A stretch of 23,400 bases of DNA from assembly GCA_019419645.1 (NCBI GenBank), contig DXZN01000029.1, positions 1-23,400 of the forward strand, given 5' to 3'. The position numbers were made by a program, and so were the translations under genes. The stretch is from Collinsella sp. GTDB taxonomy: Bacteria; Actinomycetota; Coriobacteriia; Coriobacteriales; Coriobacteriaceae. Shown here piece by piece: positions 6,249 to 14,739 of the stretch. The notes below the pieces were generated by a model that saw only the letters and a program-made list of their open reading frames with translations, was not told the DNA's origin and searched no databases. The stretch's first letter is position 1, and every line of letters begins with the position of its first letter.

Positions 6249-7315
6249 TATGCGTTCCCCTGTTTGGTGCCCTTCATGCGGTACAGGGAGTCCGCAAGAA
6301 TGGCAGGGTTGTTGACGCCAAAGTCGCCCAGGCGCTCCGGATCTTCGCTGATGTCGTCCATGAGCTCCTGCAGCGATCCATACTCGTCGACGATCTTCTC
6401 GGCCACGCCGTCGCGCACGACGGACACGCGCGAAAGCGTGCGCAGGCCCAGCGGTGTCATGACGGAGTCCTCGTCCAGGTCGTCGTAACCCAGAACCGCC
6501 GCCACATGCTGCGGGTCGGACAAGTCCTTGGGCGTCATACGGCTCAGGTTGGCGCGGATCTTTTCGGCATTGGCCTCGGAGGAATCGCTCGCATAGTCGC
6601 GAATCATCAGGTCGTACTCGATATCCATGCTGGAGCCGGCGAGCTGCTCGAGCTGCATCTGCACGAGCTTGCCCTGGTTGCCCAGCTTGACAATGCAATC
6701 CTTAAGTTCGGTCTTTGCCTGCTGCATGATCTCGAAGCTCGAGAAAATCCCGGTAATGTCGGCGAGCGTAACGTAGTCGTCGAGCTCGAGGGCCGTCAGA
6801 CGCAGCAGGGAGCGGTCGAGCGACTGACGGGTAGTCTGGAGCGTGGCGACGAGCTGGTTGACCGAGCTCATGATGGTGGTGACGGGCTGGATCTCGTAGC
6901 TCTTGCCGTGAACGTACACGTTGACGACGGCACGACGGGCCGAGACCGAGATCACGATGGCATCCGTGAGTACCGACATGCGGGCGGCGGTGCGGTGACG
7001 CATGCCCGTCTCACTCGTGGCGAGTGAGGGATCGGGATTGAGGTGGAAGTTGGCGCGCAGGATCTGGGTGAGGTCGCCGTCGATGACGATGGCGCCGTCC
7101 ATCTTGGAAAGCTCGAACAGGCGGTTCGAGGTAAACGAAATGTTGAGCGGGAAGCCGTCGTTACCAGCAGCGAGCACGTTTTCGGTGTCGCCGACGCAAA
7201 TAAGAGCGCCCAAGTGACCGGCGATGATCATGTCGAGGGCGGTGCGGATCGGCTGGCCAGGTGCCGTCAGGCGGATGGCCTGTTCCATACGCTTTTGCAG
7301 CTCGTTCTTATCCAA
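6248..7315 (-). CDS. disA: DNA integrity scanning diadenylate cyclase
   Basis: DisA makes the second messenger c-di-AMP from two ATP and slows synthesis at branched DNA. The 355 residues contain the DAC domain with the active-site motifs DGA (73-75) and RHRTA (106-110), a helical linker, and a C-terminal helix-hairpin-helix DNA-binding region (LGYDDLDEDSVMTPLGLRTLSRV). The reading frame has no suitable ATG. The start is TTG at 7315, with GGGAG about 9 nt upstream; the ATG at 7320 is out of frame. It is the first gene of the disA-ispD-ispF-cysS-rlmB-yacP cluster. No clear promoter was resolved in the 150 bp between it and the divergent riboswitch. Confidence 0.95.
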   Translation of the reverse strand: MDKNELQKRMEQAIRLTAPGQPIRTALDMIIAGHLGALICVGDTENVLAAGNDGFPLNISFTSNRLFELSKMDGAIVIDGDLTQILRANFHLNPDPSLATSETGMRHRTAARMSVLTDAIVISVSARRAVVNVYVHGKSYEIQPVTTIMSSVNQLVATLQTTRQSLDRSLLRLTALELDDYVTLADITGIFSSFEIMQQAKTELKDCIVKLGNQGKLVQMQLEQLAGSSMDIEYDLMIRDYASDSSEANAEKIRANLSRMTPKDLSDPQHVAAVLGYDDLDEDSVMTPLGLRTLSRVSVVRDGVAEKIVDEYGSLQELMDDISEDPERLGDFGVNNPAILADSLYRMKGTKQGNA

Positions 7316-7474
7316 GGCATCGCTCCCATCGTATACGCTCCATAAACGTCAATAAGTTTCTCACGGTTTGACTCTGTGACGCCCGCAAAATCCGATGCTT
7401 ACAGAATGAGCGAACACAGCTGAGAGCCCCAATCCAAATGAGCTGCTTATGTGGTAGCATCGGGATTCGCATAA

Positions 7475-7609
7475 ATGAGGGAGTAGTCGCGTGATCGGGT
7501 TCGCCTCCGGTGGCGCGGCAAGTCAACACACTGGCCGATGCGGCCTGGCTTGCCTTAATGAACGAGACTCGTGGCTGTGCGCGCAACGCGTACGCCACGG
7601 GTCTTTTTT
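7475..7609 (+). ncRNA. yybP-ykoY (Mn2+) riboswitch with intrinsic terminator
   Basis: The conserved pieces of this class appear in order: GGGAGTAG (7479-7486), GTCAACACACTGGCC (7522-7536) with its helix partner GGCCTGGC, and AATGAACGAGAC (7557-7568). The P1 stem can form between ATGAG (7475-7479) and CTCGT (7568-7572). The same CTCGT lies in the left arm of a strong terminator: GACTCGTGGC (7566-7575) pairs with GCCACGGGTC (7594-7603), followed by six T (7604-7609). Metal-stabilised P1 should therefore block the terminator and switch mntP on. The class is known to sense Mn2+ and often controls Mn exporters, which fits the gene 53 nt downstream. Confidence 0.9.
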
Positions 7610-7662
7610 GTTACTCCCCCAAGAGGTACACGCGGGCCCGCCCGCAGAGAGGGAGCCAGACT

Positions 7663-8241
7663 ATGGGACTCGCAGAGCTCGTACTGCTCGCCGTTGGCCT
7701 TTCGATGGATGCCTTTGCCGTATCCATCTGCAAGGGCCTTGGCATGAAGAAGATCAACCTTAAAGTTGCCGTGGTGCTCGGCTTGTTCTTTGGCGGCTTT
7801 CAGGCCGGCATGCCCGTAATCGGATGGGCGCTCGGCAGTCAATTCATGGGCATCATCGGACCCATCGACCATTGGATCGCCTTTATCCTTTTGGCCTTCA
7901 TCGGCGGCAAAATGCTGTGGGAGGCTTTTACCGAGGACGAGGATGAAGGCGACGGCAAGGATGCCGAGAGGATTGACCTGGGCGAGTACCTAATCCTTGC
8001 CATCGCCACCTCAATCGACGCCCTGGCCGTGGGCATCTCGTTCGCCGCGCTTTCGGTCGACATCGTTCCCGCTGTATCGCTTATCGGTGTCACAACGTTT
8101 ATCTTCTCCGTCGCCGGCGTAGCGATCGGCCACACCTTTGGCGCGCGCTACGAAAAACCTGCCACCATCGTGGGCGGCATCGTGCTCATCCTCATCGGAC
8201 TTAAGATCTTGCTTGAGCATCTGGGGATTTTGGCGCTGTAA
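7663..8241 (+). CDS. mntP: Manganese efflux pump MntP
   Basis: A 192-residue inner-membrane protein that exports Mn2+. The MntP fold is an internal duplication; both halves are visible, each with the conserved metal-pathway aspartate: GLSMDAFAVSICKG (D16) and ATSIDALAVGISFA (D119). Six membrane segments are expected, with an acidic loop EDEDEGDGKD between the halves. The ATG at 7663 was chosen because GAGAGGGAG lies just upstream and the protein then starts at the family N-terminus. A longer in-frame extension back to 7510 would cross the riboswitch terminator and is rejected. Confidence 0.95.
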   Translation: MGLAELVLLAVGLSMDAFAVSICKGLGMKKINLKVAVVLGLFFGGFQAGMPVIGWALGSQFMGIIGPIDHWIAFILLAFIGGKMLWEAFTEDEDEGDGKDAERIDLGEYLILAIATSIDALAVGISFAALSVDIVPAVSLIGVTTFIFSVAGVAIGHTFGARYEKPATIVGGIVLILIGLKILLEHLGILAL

Positions 8242-8277
8242 CGCCAAACACAATCGCTCAAAACTCAACGCCAGTAC

Positions 8278-8311
8278 AAGGCCTCATGCAAAGTTTTGCA
8301 TGAGGCCTTTT
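8278..8311 (+). terminator. Terminator after mntP
   Basis: A near-perfect hairpin with arms AAGGCCTCATGCAAA (8278-8292) and its complement (8295-8309) is followed by TTTT (8308-8311). It separates mntP from hipBA. The flanking A and T runs would let it work in both directions. Its right arm contains TTTTGCATG, which also occurs in the operator next to it. Confidence 0.85.
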
Positions 8312-8313
8312 CG

Positions 8314-8354
8314 TGCAGACTTTTGCATGTCATACTGATATGCAAAAGTCTGCA
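8314..8354 (+). promoter_or_regulatory. Inverted-repeat operator in front of hipB
   Basis: A perfect 15-bp inverted repeat, TGCAGACTTTTGCAT (8314-8328) and its complement (8340-8354), with an 11-nt spacer. It ends 14 nt before the hipB start codon, so it overlaps or borders the promoter. HipB-type antitoxins bind inverted repeats in their own promoter, and this is the obvious site. The -10 and -35 boxes could not be fixed with confidence. Confidence 0.75.
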
Positions 8355-8368
8355 TGTTGGAGATCGCC

Positions 8369-8800
8369 ATGGATACCCTTCCCATCACCACACCACGCCA
8401 AGCTGGCATCTATGTGCGTCAGGCACGCGAGTCGCAGGAAATCACCCGTGCGGCCCTCGCTAAAAAAGCCGGCGTTTCGGAGCGCCTACTCGCATCGCTC
8501 GAGCTAGGAGACGCCACGGGTATTCGGCTCGACAAGTTACTGACCGTCTTTAACGCACTCGACATAGGTCTCTTTGCGCAAAGCGATAACGACTCCACCG
8601 CATCGCCCTCCGAACATCCGACGACGATAGCGGACCTCCCTATCGCGAACTCGAATGCCCTGCCAAAGCCAAGCGTAGGCAGACGACCCGCCCGACAAGG
8701 AACGCCATCTTCCTATGGTGCCCTGCTGGCCCAAATCGCAGCCGAGCAAGGCCTTTCCGACACTTCAGACCTCTCCTTTGGCTGTAAGGTTGTGAAATAA
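8369..8800 (+). CDS. hipB: HipB-like antitoxin / Xre-family repressor
   Basis: A 143-residue protein. Residues 9-70 form an Xre-type helix-turn-helix (RQAGIYVRQARESQ, AALAKKAGVSERLLASLELG, LDKLLTVFNALDI), as in HipB, which neutralises HipA and represses the operon. The E. coli protein is about 88 residues. Here about 70 extra residues follow, first low in complexity (Ser/Pro/Thr), then a short segment SSYGALLAQIAAEQGL, which may be an added toxin-contact region. The start at 8369 has GGAG 6 nt upstream; the frame also opens at 8354, inside the operator, which is unlikely. The stop codon directly abuts the ATG of hipA. Confidence 0.88.
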   Translation: MDTLPITTPRQAGIYVRQARESQEITRAALAKKAGVSERLLASLELGDATGIRLDKLLTVFNALDIGLFAQSDNDSTASPSEHPTTIADLPIANSNALPKPSVGRRPARQGTPSSYGALLAQIAAEQGLSDTSDLSFGCKVVK

Positions 8801-10105
8801 ATGGCAGAGATGGAGCTTGCGACCCTCATTTGTGGCGAAATCGCAGGCACTCTCCGGCAAGACGAGCATGGACTCTGCAGCTTTGTATACGCCCCAACCT
8901 ATCGCGGAGCACCACTATCGCTTACAATGCCGCTTTCCAATCGCACGTATGGCCATAACATCGTCCGCCCGTTCCTATTTGGCCTTTTGCCCGACAGCCA
9001 AGAGCAGCGTCGTGCTATTGCCGCCGAGCATGACGTTGCATCCAACAACCCCGTCGCCCTCTTGTGCCATATCGGTCTTGACTGCGCAGGGGCCGTTCAG
9101 TTTTGTCGAACCGATCAATTAGGCGCCGCCCGCGGCAGGGTCTCGGCATACCGCCCGCTTACCAATTCTCAAATCGCTCACAAGCTCAAAGCAATTCGCG
9201 ATGACGAAAGAGAGACATGGATGGGCTCCAACGAAAGCTGGTCCCTGGGCGGCAACCAAGGCAAATTTGCACTAGCTTGGCATGATGGCCAATGGTGCGA
9301 ATGTCTAGGGTCATCCCCCACTACCCATATCTTCAAAAATGGTGTCGTTGGGTTCAAACATCAGGCCTTAAACGAATTCGTCTGCATGAAAACGGCTCGG
9401 CGTGTTGGCATTCCAACTGCCAACGTCTCCTATTGCACATTTGAAGACGAAGCCGCGCTCGTCGTTGAACGGTACGACAGAATGGTCAATAGCAGCGGAA
9501 ATATCGAAAGGCTGCATCAGGAGGACTTTTGCCAGGCACTCGGTGTATTGCCAAGCCAGAAATACACCGCCGACGGAGGACCAACCACACGAGACATCCA
9601 AGAACGACTGATTAACACAGTCCCCCACCACATGAATCTTGTGCTTTTTACCTATATGTTGTTCTATAACGCCATTATCGGAGCGCCTGACGCACACGCT
9701 AAAAACTACTCGCTCATCCTAGGCAAAGGCACAAACGCAGCGCTCGCACCCATGTACGATGTCGCATCGGGCTTGGCATACGAGCGCATGCGCCGCCGGG
9801 CGCGTCTTGCCATGAGCGTTGGCGGCGAAAAACGTGTGGGGCGCATCGGTCCAGGTGCTATCCGCCGATACCACGGTATGGGCGACCCCGCGCTGGAGAC
9901 GGCGCTCACCGATGCCGGGCTATCCGAGAAGTTTTGCTTTGCGACCATGATGGACCTCGCCTACGAGGTACCCATTTGCATGGAAGAGGTCATGGACGAA
10001 TACGCCGACCTGCCCGGCATGGCGGACCTGCGCGATCATATGCTCGGCCCCGTCCGCGAAAACTGCCAGCGAACCCTCGACCTCATCAGGGCGGATATGG
10101 GCTAG
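8801..10105 (+). CDS. hipA: HipA-family serine/threonine kinase toxin
   Basis: A full-length 434-residue HipA. In E. coli HipA phosphorylates glutamyl-tRNA synthetase and triggers growth arrest and persistence. Visible are the N-terminal HipA_N region, the glycine-rich loop SLGGNQGK with S148 matching the autophosphorylated Ser150 of E. coli HipA, ERYDR (about 223-227), HQEDFCQALG, the catalytic GAPDAHAKNYS (D297, N302) and the metal-binding MYD (D320). All key residues are present, so an active kinase is expected. It starts directly after the hipB stop, which implies translational coupling. The target here is unknown. Confidence 0.92.
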   Translation: MAEMELATLICGEIAGTLRQDEHGLCSFVYAPTYRGAPLSLTMPLSNRTYGHNIVRPFLFGLLPDSQEQRRAIAAEHDVASNNPVALLCHIGLDCAGAVQFCRTDQLGAARGRVSAYRPLTNSQIAHKLKAIRDDERETWMGSNESWSLGGNQGKFALAWHDGQWCECLGSSPTTHIFKNGVVGFKHQALNEFVCMKTARRVGIPTANVSYCTFEDEAALVVERYDRMVNSSGNIERLHQEDFCQALGVLPSQKYTADGGPTTRDIQERLINTVPHHMNLVLFTYMLFYNAIIGAPDAHAKNYSLILGKGTNAALAPMYDVASGLAYERMRRRARLAMSVGGEKRVGRIGPGAIRRYHGMGDPALETALTDAGLSEKFCFATMMDLAYEVPICMEEVMDEYADLPGMADLRDHMLGPVRENCQRTLDLIRADMG

Positions 10106-10136
10106 ACGCCAATCAATTTCCCATTTCTCAAAAGAA

Positions 10137-10177
10137 GAGAGGGGGCACCCGTCGCAAAAGCTCGGGTGCCCCCTCTC
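10137..10177. terminator. Bidirectional terminator between hipA and pepD
   Basis: A perfect 15-bp stem, GAGAGGGGGCACCCG (10137-10151) with its complement (10163-10177) and an 11-nt loop, lies between the convergent 3' ends of hipA and pepD. On the minus strand it is followed by TTCTTTTGAG, a fair T-tract, so it serves pepD best. On the plus strand the tail is only weakly T-rich. Confidence 0.85.
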
Positions 10178-10232
10178 GTAATGTCATTTGCAATCCGCTA
10201 GCACGTGGCTCGGGCTGCTGCTAGCGCAACCT

Positions 10233-11690
10233 TTACGCGGCAAGGCGCTTGAGGACGTCGATGAGCAGCTCGTAGAAGCGCTCGGCAGAAGCGAGCTCCA
10301 TGCTCTCGTCCGGGGTGTGGACATCGGAGAGCGTCGGGCCCACAGCGATGGCGTCCAGGCCGTGCAGGGCCTCGGCAAACAGGCCGCACTCAAGGCCGGC
10401 GTGAATGGACTCGATGCGCAGCTCGGAGCCAAAGAGCTCGCGATAGCTCTCGACAAAGACGTCGCGGACCGGCGAATGCTCGGCATAGCTCCAGCCGGGA
10501 TACTCGAACTCGAACTTGGCGTCGAAGCCCAGGATATCGGCGAGCGTCTGCAGACGATCCTTAAACTCGTTCTGCAGCGAGGTGATCGAGGAGCGCGGGG
10601 ACAGCATGATCTTGACCTCGTCGTCAGAGGTGGCAACCACACCGATGTTGGAGGAAACCTCGACGGAGCCGTCGGTGGCGACGTTGCGGCGAATCACGCC
10701 ATTAGGGGCAAGACGCAGGGCGCGGATGAGGGCAAGCGCGGACTTCTGGTCCATGGCCTCGACCTCGGCGTCGTCGGCAATCTCGACGGTGCAGGTAAAG
10801 CCGGGGTCGAAGACCTCGAGCTCGGCAGTAACGTCGGCGATGATGCCCTTTGCGATCTGGGCCGCGGCCTCGGCGGCAGCGTGGTCGGCGTAGACCAGAA
10901 CAGCCTTGCACTCACGGTTGATGGCGTTGTCCTTGGTGCCGCCGTTAAAGCTAACGATGGCGGGCTCGCCAGCGACCATCAGGCGGTCGATGATGCGGGC
11001 CATGATGAGGTTGCCGTTGCCGCGCTCCAGGTTGATATCGCTGCCGGAGTGGCCGCCCAGCAGGCCGGAGATGTCGAGCGTGAGGGTGCTACCGGTCTTG
11101 TGCTCGCGCGCGATCGGGCAGGTGTAGGTAACGACGACACCGCCGGCGCAGCTGACGGTAGCAACGCCTTCTTCCTCGGAGTCAAGGTTAATCATGGTGC
11201 GGGCGCTAATCTGGGACTTGTCGAGCGTCTCGGCGCCGACCAGGCCAGTCTCCTCGTCGGTGGTGAATACGCACTCGAGGGCGGGGTGAACGATCGAATC
11301 GTCATCGAGAACAGTGAGCATCAGAGCGACGGCAATACCGTTGTCGGCGCCCAGAGTGGTGCCGTTAGCGGTGAGGACGCCGTCCTTGACGACCAGGTCG
11401 ATACCATCAGTCGTAAAGTCGTGCTCAACGGAGCCCAACTTGTCGCACACCATATCGATGTGGCCCTGCAGCATTACGGTCGGGGCATTCTCGGCGCCGG
11501 CAGATGCGGGCTTGCGAATGATGACGTTGTAGACCTCGTCCTGATACACATCGAGACCGCGCTCCTTGGCAAACGCGACCAGGAAATCGCTGATGCCTTT
11601 CTCGTTGCCAGACCCACGGGGGATCGCGCTGACCTCCTCAAAGAAATGGAACAGTTGGGCGGGCTCGTAGCCGGTAATCTTGTAGTCCAT
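10233..11690 (-). CDS. pepD: Xaa-His dipeptidase (aminoacyl-histidine dipeptidase, M20C)
   Basis: A cytosolic zinc dipeptidase that splits Xaa-His and many other dipeptides. The 485 residues match the length of E. coli PepD. Metal and catalytic residues are visible: GHIDMVCDK (H77, D79), GADNGIAVA (D116) and TTDEETGL (E146, E147), then the M20C lid segment GGHSGSDINLERGN, HAGLECGLFA and the C-terminal metal histidine in DVHTPDESM. The start at 11690 has AGGAGG at 6 nt; a longer frame back to 11795 lacks this support. A weak promoter candidate, TTTATG-N17-TATACA, lies upstream. It has no operon partner; both sides have terminators. Confidence 0.95.
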   Translation of the reverse strand: MDYKITGYEPAQLFHFFEEVSAIPRGSGNEKGISDFLVAFAKERGLDVYQDEVYNVIIRKPASAGAENAPTVMLQGHIDMVCDKLGSVEHDFTTDGIDLVVKDGVLTANGTTLGADNGIAVALMLTVLDDDSIVHPALECVFTTDEETGLVGAETLDKSQISARTMINLDSEEEGVATVSCAGGVVVTYTCPIAREHKTGSTLTLDISGLLGGHSGSDINLERGNGNLIMARIIDRLMVAGEPAIVSFNGGTKDNAINRECKAVLVYADHAAAEAAAQIAKGIIADVTAELEVFDPGFTCTVEIADDAEVEAMDQKSALALIRALRLAPNGVIRRNVATDGSVEVSSNIGVVATSDDEVKIMLSPRSSITSLQNEFKDRLQTLADILGFDAKFEFEYPGWSYAEHSPVRDVFVESYRELFGSELRIESIHAGLECGLFAEALHGLDAIAVGPTLSDVHTPDESMELASAERFYELLIDVLKRLAA

Positions 11691-11847
11691 GGTGCCTCCT
11701 TGGCGCAACTGGTTAGACAGTAAGACGTGCGACTTGTATATTCCCAGACTTTGCGTGCATAAACCAGTCGAAAACGCCGAGCGCCCTCGCATCATCGGCT
11801 AACGGTGGACCGTATAGCGTAACGGTCACAACTTCCGCAGCTCTACA

Positions 11848-11879
11848 AATCGAGGCGCCCTTTCCGGAGCGCCTCGATT
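11848..11879 (-). terminator. Terminator after clpC
   Basis: An 11-bp hairpin, AATCGAGGCGC (11848-11858) with GCGCCTCGATT (11869-11879), lies 26 nt after the clpC stop. On the minus strand the stem ends in ATT and is followed by TGTAG, so the T-tract is short. The interval 11691-11847 between it and pepD holds the pepD leader and no other gene. Confidence 0.65.
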
Positions 11880-11904
11880 GCGCGTATCAAATTGTCGCCA
11901 CGCC

Positions 11905-14547
11905 CTACAGCGCGCCGGAACCGGCTTGCATCATGCCGCCGGGGCCCGAGGTCACGCCGCCGCTCACGGGCGCGGCGTTGCCGGTGTGCGGTGCCGCCGG
12001 GGCGGTATCGCCACCGAGCGTGCCCACCGGACGCGGTGCCGGGATCTCGCCCGTGCCGTGGCTAAAGACAAACTTGCCATCGGCCACGTCGCACAGGACG
12101 GTATCGCCCTCGCCCCACTCGCCAGCCAGCAGTTCCTCGGACAGCGGATCCTCGATGAGCTTTTGGATAGCACGGCGCAGCGGACGCGCGCCGTTGGTGA
12201 GGTCGGTGCCCTCGGCCACGATCTTGTCATAGGCCGCATCGGTGAGCTTGATGTTCATGCCGTTGGCAATCAGGCGCTGACGCAGGTCGTCCACCAGCAG
12301 GTGCGCGATCTTGGTCAGGTTCTCGCCCGAGAGCTTCTGGAACACCACAATGTCGTCGATACGGTTGAGCAGCTCGGGGCGGAACAGGCGCTTGAGCTCG
12401 CCCATCGCACGGCCCTTGATCTCACTCGAGGTGAGGCCCTGCTCGCCGGTGGTGCCAAAGCCAACGCTCGCATCCTGCGCGATCTCGCGGGCGCCCACGT
12501 TGGACGTCATGATGATCACGGTATTGCGGAAGTCGACCGTCTTGCCCTGGCTATCAGTCAGGCGACCCTCCTCCAGCACCTGCAACAAAATGTTGAAGAT
12601 GTCGGGGTGCGCCTTCTCGATCTCGTCGAACAGCACGACCGAGTACGGGTGACGGCGAACAGCCTTGGTGAGCTGGCCGCCCTCGTCGTGGCCCACATAG
12701 CCCGGGGGGCTACCGATGAGCTTGGAGACCTCGAACTCACTGCCAAACTCCGACATATCGAAGCTGATGAGCGCGTCCTTGCTGCCAAAGAGATACTCGG
12801 CGAGCGTCTTGGCGAGCTCGGTTTTGCCCGTGCCGGTGGGGCCCAGGAAGATAAAGCTGCCGCCGGGGCGACGCGGGTCCTTGAGCGGCGAGCGGCTGCG
12901 GCGCACGGCCTTGGCAACGGCCTCGACGGCCTCGTCCTGACCGATGATGCGGGTCTTGAGCACGCTTTCGGCCTGCAGCAGGCGGCGGCTCTCGCTCTCG
13001 GTGAGCGAGGACACCGGCACGCCCGAGGTCACGGACACGATGTCGGCAATCTGGGAGACATCGATGGTGAGCGGGCTGGCGTCGAGCTCGGCCGTCCAGG
13101 CAGCCTTGGCCTCGGCGAGCTCAATCTCGGCAGCCTTTTGCTGCTCGGTGATCTCGGCGGCCTTGTTCATGTCGTCGCTCTCGGTGGCCTCCTGCGCGGC
13201 GGCCTTAAGCTCCTCCACGCGATGCTCGGCCTCGCGCACCGGCTCGGGCGCGCGGTTGGCGGCGATGCGGGCGCGGGCGCCGGCCTCGTCAATGAGGTCG
13301 ATGGCCTTATCGGGCAGGAAGCGATCCTGGATGTAGCGGTTGGAGAGGTTCGCGGCGGCCTCGATAGCACCCTGCGTATAGCGCACATGGTGGTGCTCCT
13401 CGTAGCGCGGCTTGAGCGCGGTCAGGATCTTGACCGTGTCCTCGACGCTCGGCTCCTCGACATCGATGGTCTGGAAGCGACGCTCGAAGGCCGGGTCCTT
13501 GGTGAGGTACTTGCGGAACTCCTCGGCCGTGGTGGCACCGATGATCTGGAAAGCACCGCGTGCGAGAACGGGCTTGAGCATGGAGCTCGCGTCGATGGAG
13601 CCCTCGGCAGAGCCGGCACCGATGATGGTGTGCATCTCGTCAATAAACAGGATGACGTCGTCAGCCTCGGTGGCCTCCTGGATCACGTTCTTGAGGCGCT
13701 CCTCAAACTCACCGCGATACTTGGCGCCCGCGACAAGACCCGGCAGGTCGAGCGTCCAGATATTCTGGTTCATGAGGTTCTCGGGCACGTTGCCGGCTGC
13801 AATCTGCTGAGCCAGGCCCTCGACGATGGCCGTCTTGCCCACGCCGGGGTCGCCCAGAATGAGCGGGTTGTTCTTGGTGCGGCGCGAAAGAATTTCCATC
13901 ATACGCTGGACTTCCTTTTCGCGACCAATTACAGGGTCGAGCTCGCCATCGCGCGCCTTTTGCGTGAGGTTGGTGGCGAACTGCTTGAGCGTATCGGTGC
14001 CGCTCCCCTTTTGCTGCGACGCGTCCGAGCCGCTAAAGAACGGCAGGCCCGCACCGGGACGCCCGGCACCGGCGCCGGCGAGCGGACGCTTCTTGTCCTG
14101 GTCCTTGGCGGTAAGTTTCTCGATAGCCTTTTTGATGGAGGCGGACGACACACCCAGGCGCATGAGGATGTCCATGGCCATGCCGTTGCCCTCTTCGACG
14201 ATTCCGATCAGCAAGTGCTCGGTCGACACGTAGGTCTGGTTGTTCTCACGTGCCACGCGGAAGGAGCGCTCCATCACGCTGATGACGAGCGGCGTAAAGG
14301 CAAGCTTGGCAGCCTCGGTCTCCTCGCTGGGCTCGGGAACCGTGGTCTGGACCTCCTTGAGGGTGTCCATGATGTCGTCGTAGGAGATATCAAGCGAGCG
14401 CAGCGCCTCGGCAGCGATGCCCTCGTCCTCCTTGGCGAGTGCGAGCAGCAGGTGCTCGGTGCCCACCTTATTTGAGTGCAGATCGAGCGCCTCCTGCTTG
14501 GCCATCGACATGACCTTGCGCGCTCGATCGGTAAATCTATCTAACAT
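11905..14547 (-). CDS. clpC: ATP-dependent Clp protease ATP-binding subunit ClpC
   Basis: An AAA+ unfoldase that delivers proteins to ClpP. The 880 residues show two Clp-N repeats (starting MLDRFTDRARKV and LAFTPLVISVMERS), the D1 Walker A GDPGVGKT (232-239) and Walker B VILFIDE (297-303), a short coiled M-domain (about 434-490), the D2 Walker A GPTGTGKT (568-575), and Walker B VVLFDEIEKAHP. The short M-domain fits ClpC, not ClpB. After residue 833 there is a Gly/Pro/Ala-rich tail of about 48 residues not needed for the core fold. The start at 14547 was chosen for the family N-terminus and AAGGA 8 nt upstream. No CtsR or HspR box was recognised in the 190-bp leader. Confidence 0.95.
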   Translation of the reverse strand: MLDRFTDRARKVMSMAKQEALDLHSNKVGTEHLLLALAKEDEGIAAEALRSLDISYDDIMDTLKEVQTTVPEPSEETEAAKLAFTPLVISVMERSFRVARENNQTYVSTEHLLIGIVEEGNGMAMDILMRLGVSSASIKKAIEKLTAKDQDKKRPLAGAGAGRPGAGLPFFSGSDASQQKGSGTDTLKQFATNLTQKARDGELDPVIGREKEVQRMMEILSRRTKNNPLILGDPGVGKTAIVEGLAQQIAAGNVPENLMNQNIWTLDLPGLVAGAKYRGEFEERLKNVIQEATEADDVILFIDEMHTIIGAGSAEGSIDASSMLKPVLARGAFQIIGATTAEEFRKYLTKDPAFERRFQTIDVEEPSVEDTVKILTALKPRYEEHHHVRYTQGAIEAAANLSNRYIQDRFLPDKAIDLIDEAGARARIAANRAPEPVREAEHRVEELKAAAQEATESDDMNKAAEITEQQKAAEIELAEAKAAWTAELDASPLTIDVSQIADIVSVTSGVPVSSLTESESRRLLQAESVLKTRIIGQDEAVEAVAKAVRRSRSPLKDPRRPGGSFIFLGPTGTGKTELAKTLAEYLFGSKDALISFDMSEFGSEFEVSKLIGSPPGYVGHDEGGQLTKAVRRHPYSVVLFDEIEKAHPDIFNILLQVLEEGRLTDSQGKTVDFRNTVIIMTSNVGAREIAQDASVGFGTTGEQGLTSSEIKGRAMGELKRLFRPELLNRIDDIVVFQKLSGENLTKIAHLLVDDLRQRLIANGMNIKLTDAAYDKIVAEGTDLTNGARPLRRAIQKLIEDPLSEELLAGEWGEGDTVLCDVADGKFVFSHGTGEIPAPRPVGTLGGDTAPAAPHTGNAAPVSGGVTSGPGGMMQAGSGAL

Positions 14548-14687
14548 GCTCGTTTCCTTACATGAGTTCATCGAAATCAAAACGCCCGCCCGTCGGCGGC
14601 GCTTTTGTCTCTTTACCCACAGGTTGTCTATGTTAACAGCTGGAGGAATATCTATAAACCCGGCTCACATGAATGCAGGTTATGACC

Positions 14688-14713
14688 GCATCGCGGGACT
14701 CACCGCGCGATGC
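14688..14713 (-). terminator. Hairpin downstream of the TetR gene (possible weak terminator)
   Basis: A perfect 8-bp stem, GCATCGCG with CGCGATGC, and a 10-nt loop lie 27 nt after the tetR stop. No T-tract follows, so factor-independent termination is doubtful and readthrough into clpC is possible. In the rest of 14548-14739 another short hairpin (CCGCC/GGCGG) sits close before clpC and ends in GCGTTTTG. No gene is seen there. Confidence 0.35.
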
Positions 14714-14739
14714 GCGACAGGCGCCCCGCAAGAGAAACC

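Noticed and set aside
11878..14475. 865-codon open frame opposite clpC
   Set aside because: It is a long antisense frame caused by high GC; ClpC on the minus strand is complete.
14548..14739. CtsR, HrcA or HspR operator before clpC
   Set aside because: No match to the known heptad repeats or to CIRCE/HAIR could be found by eye.
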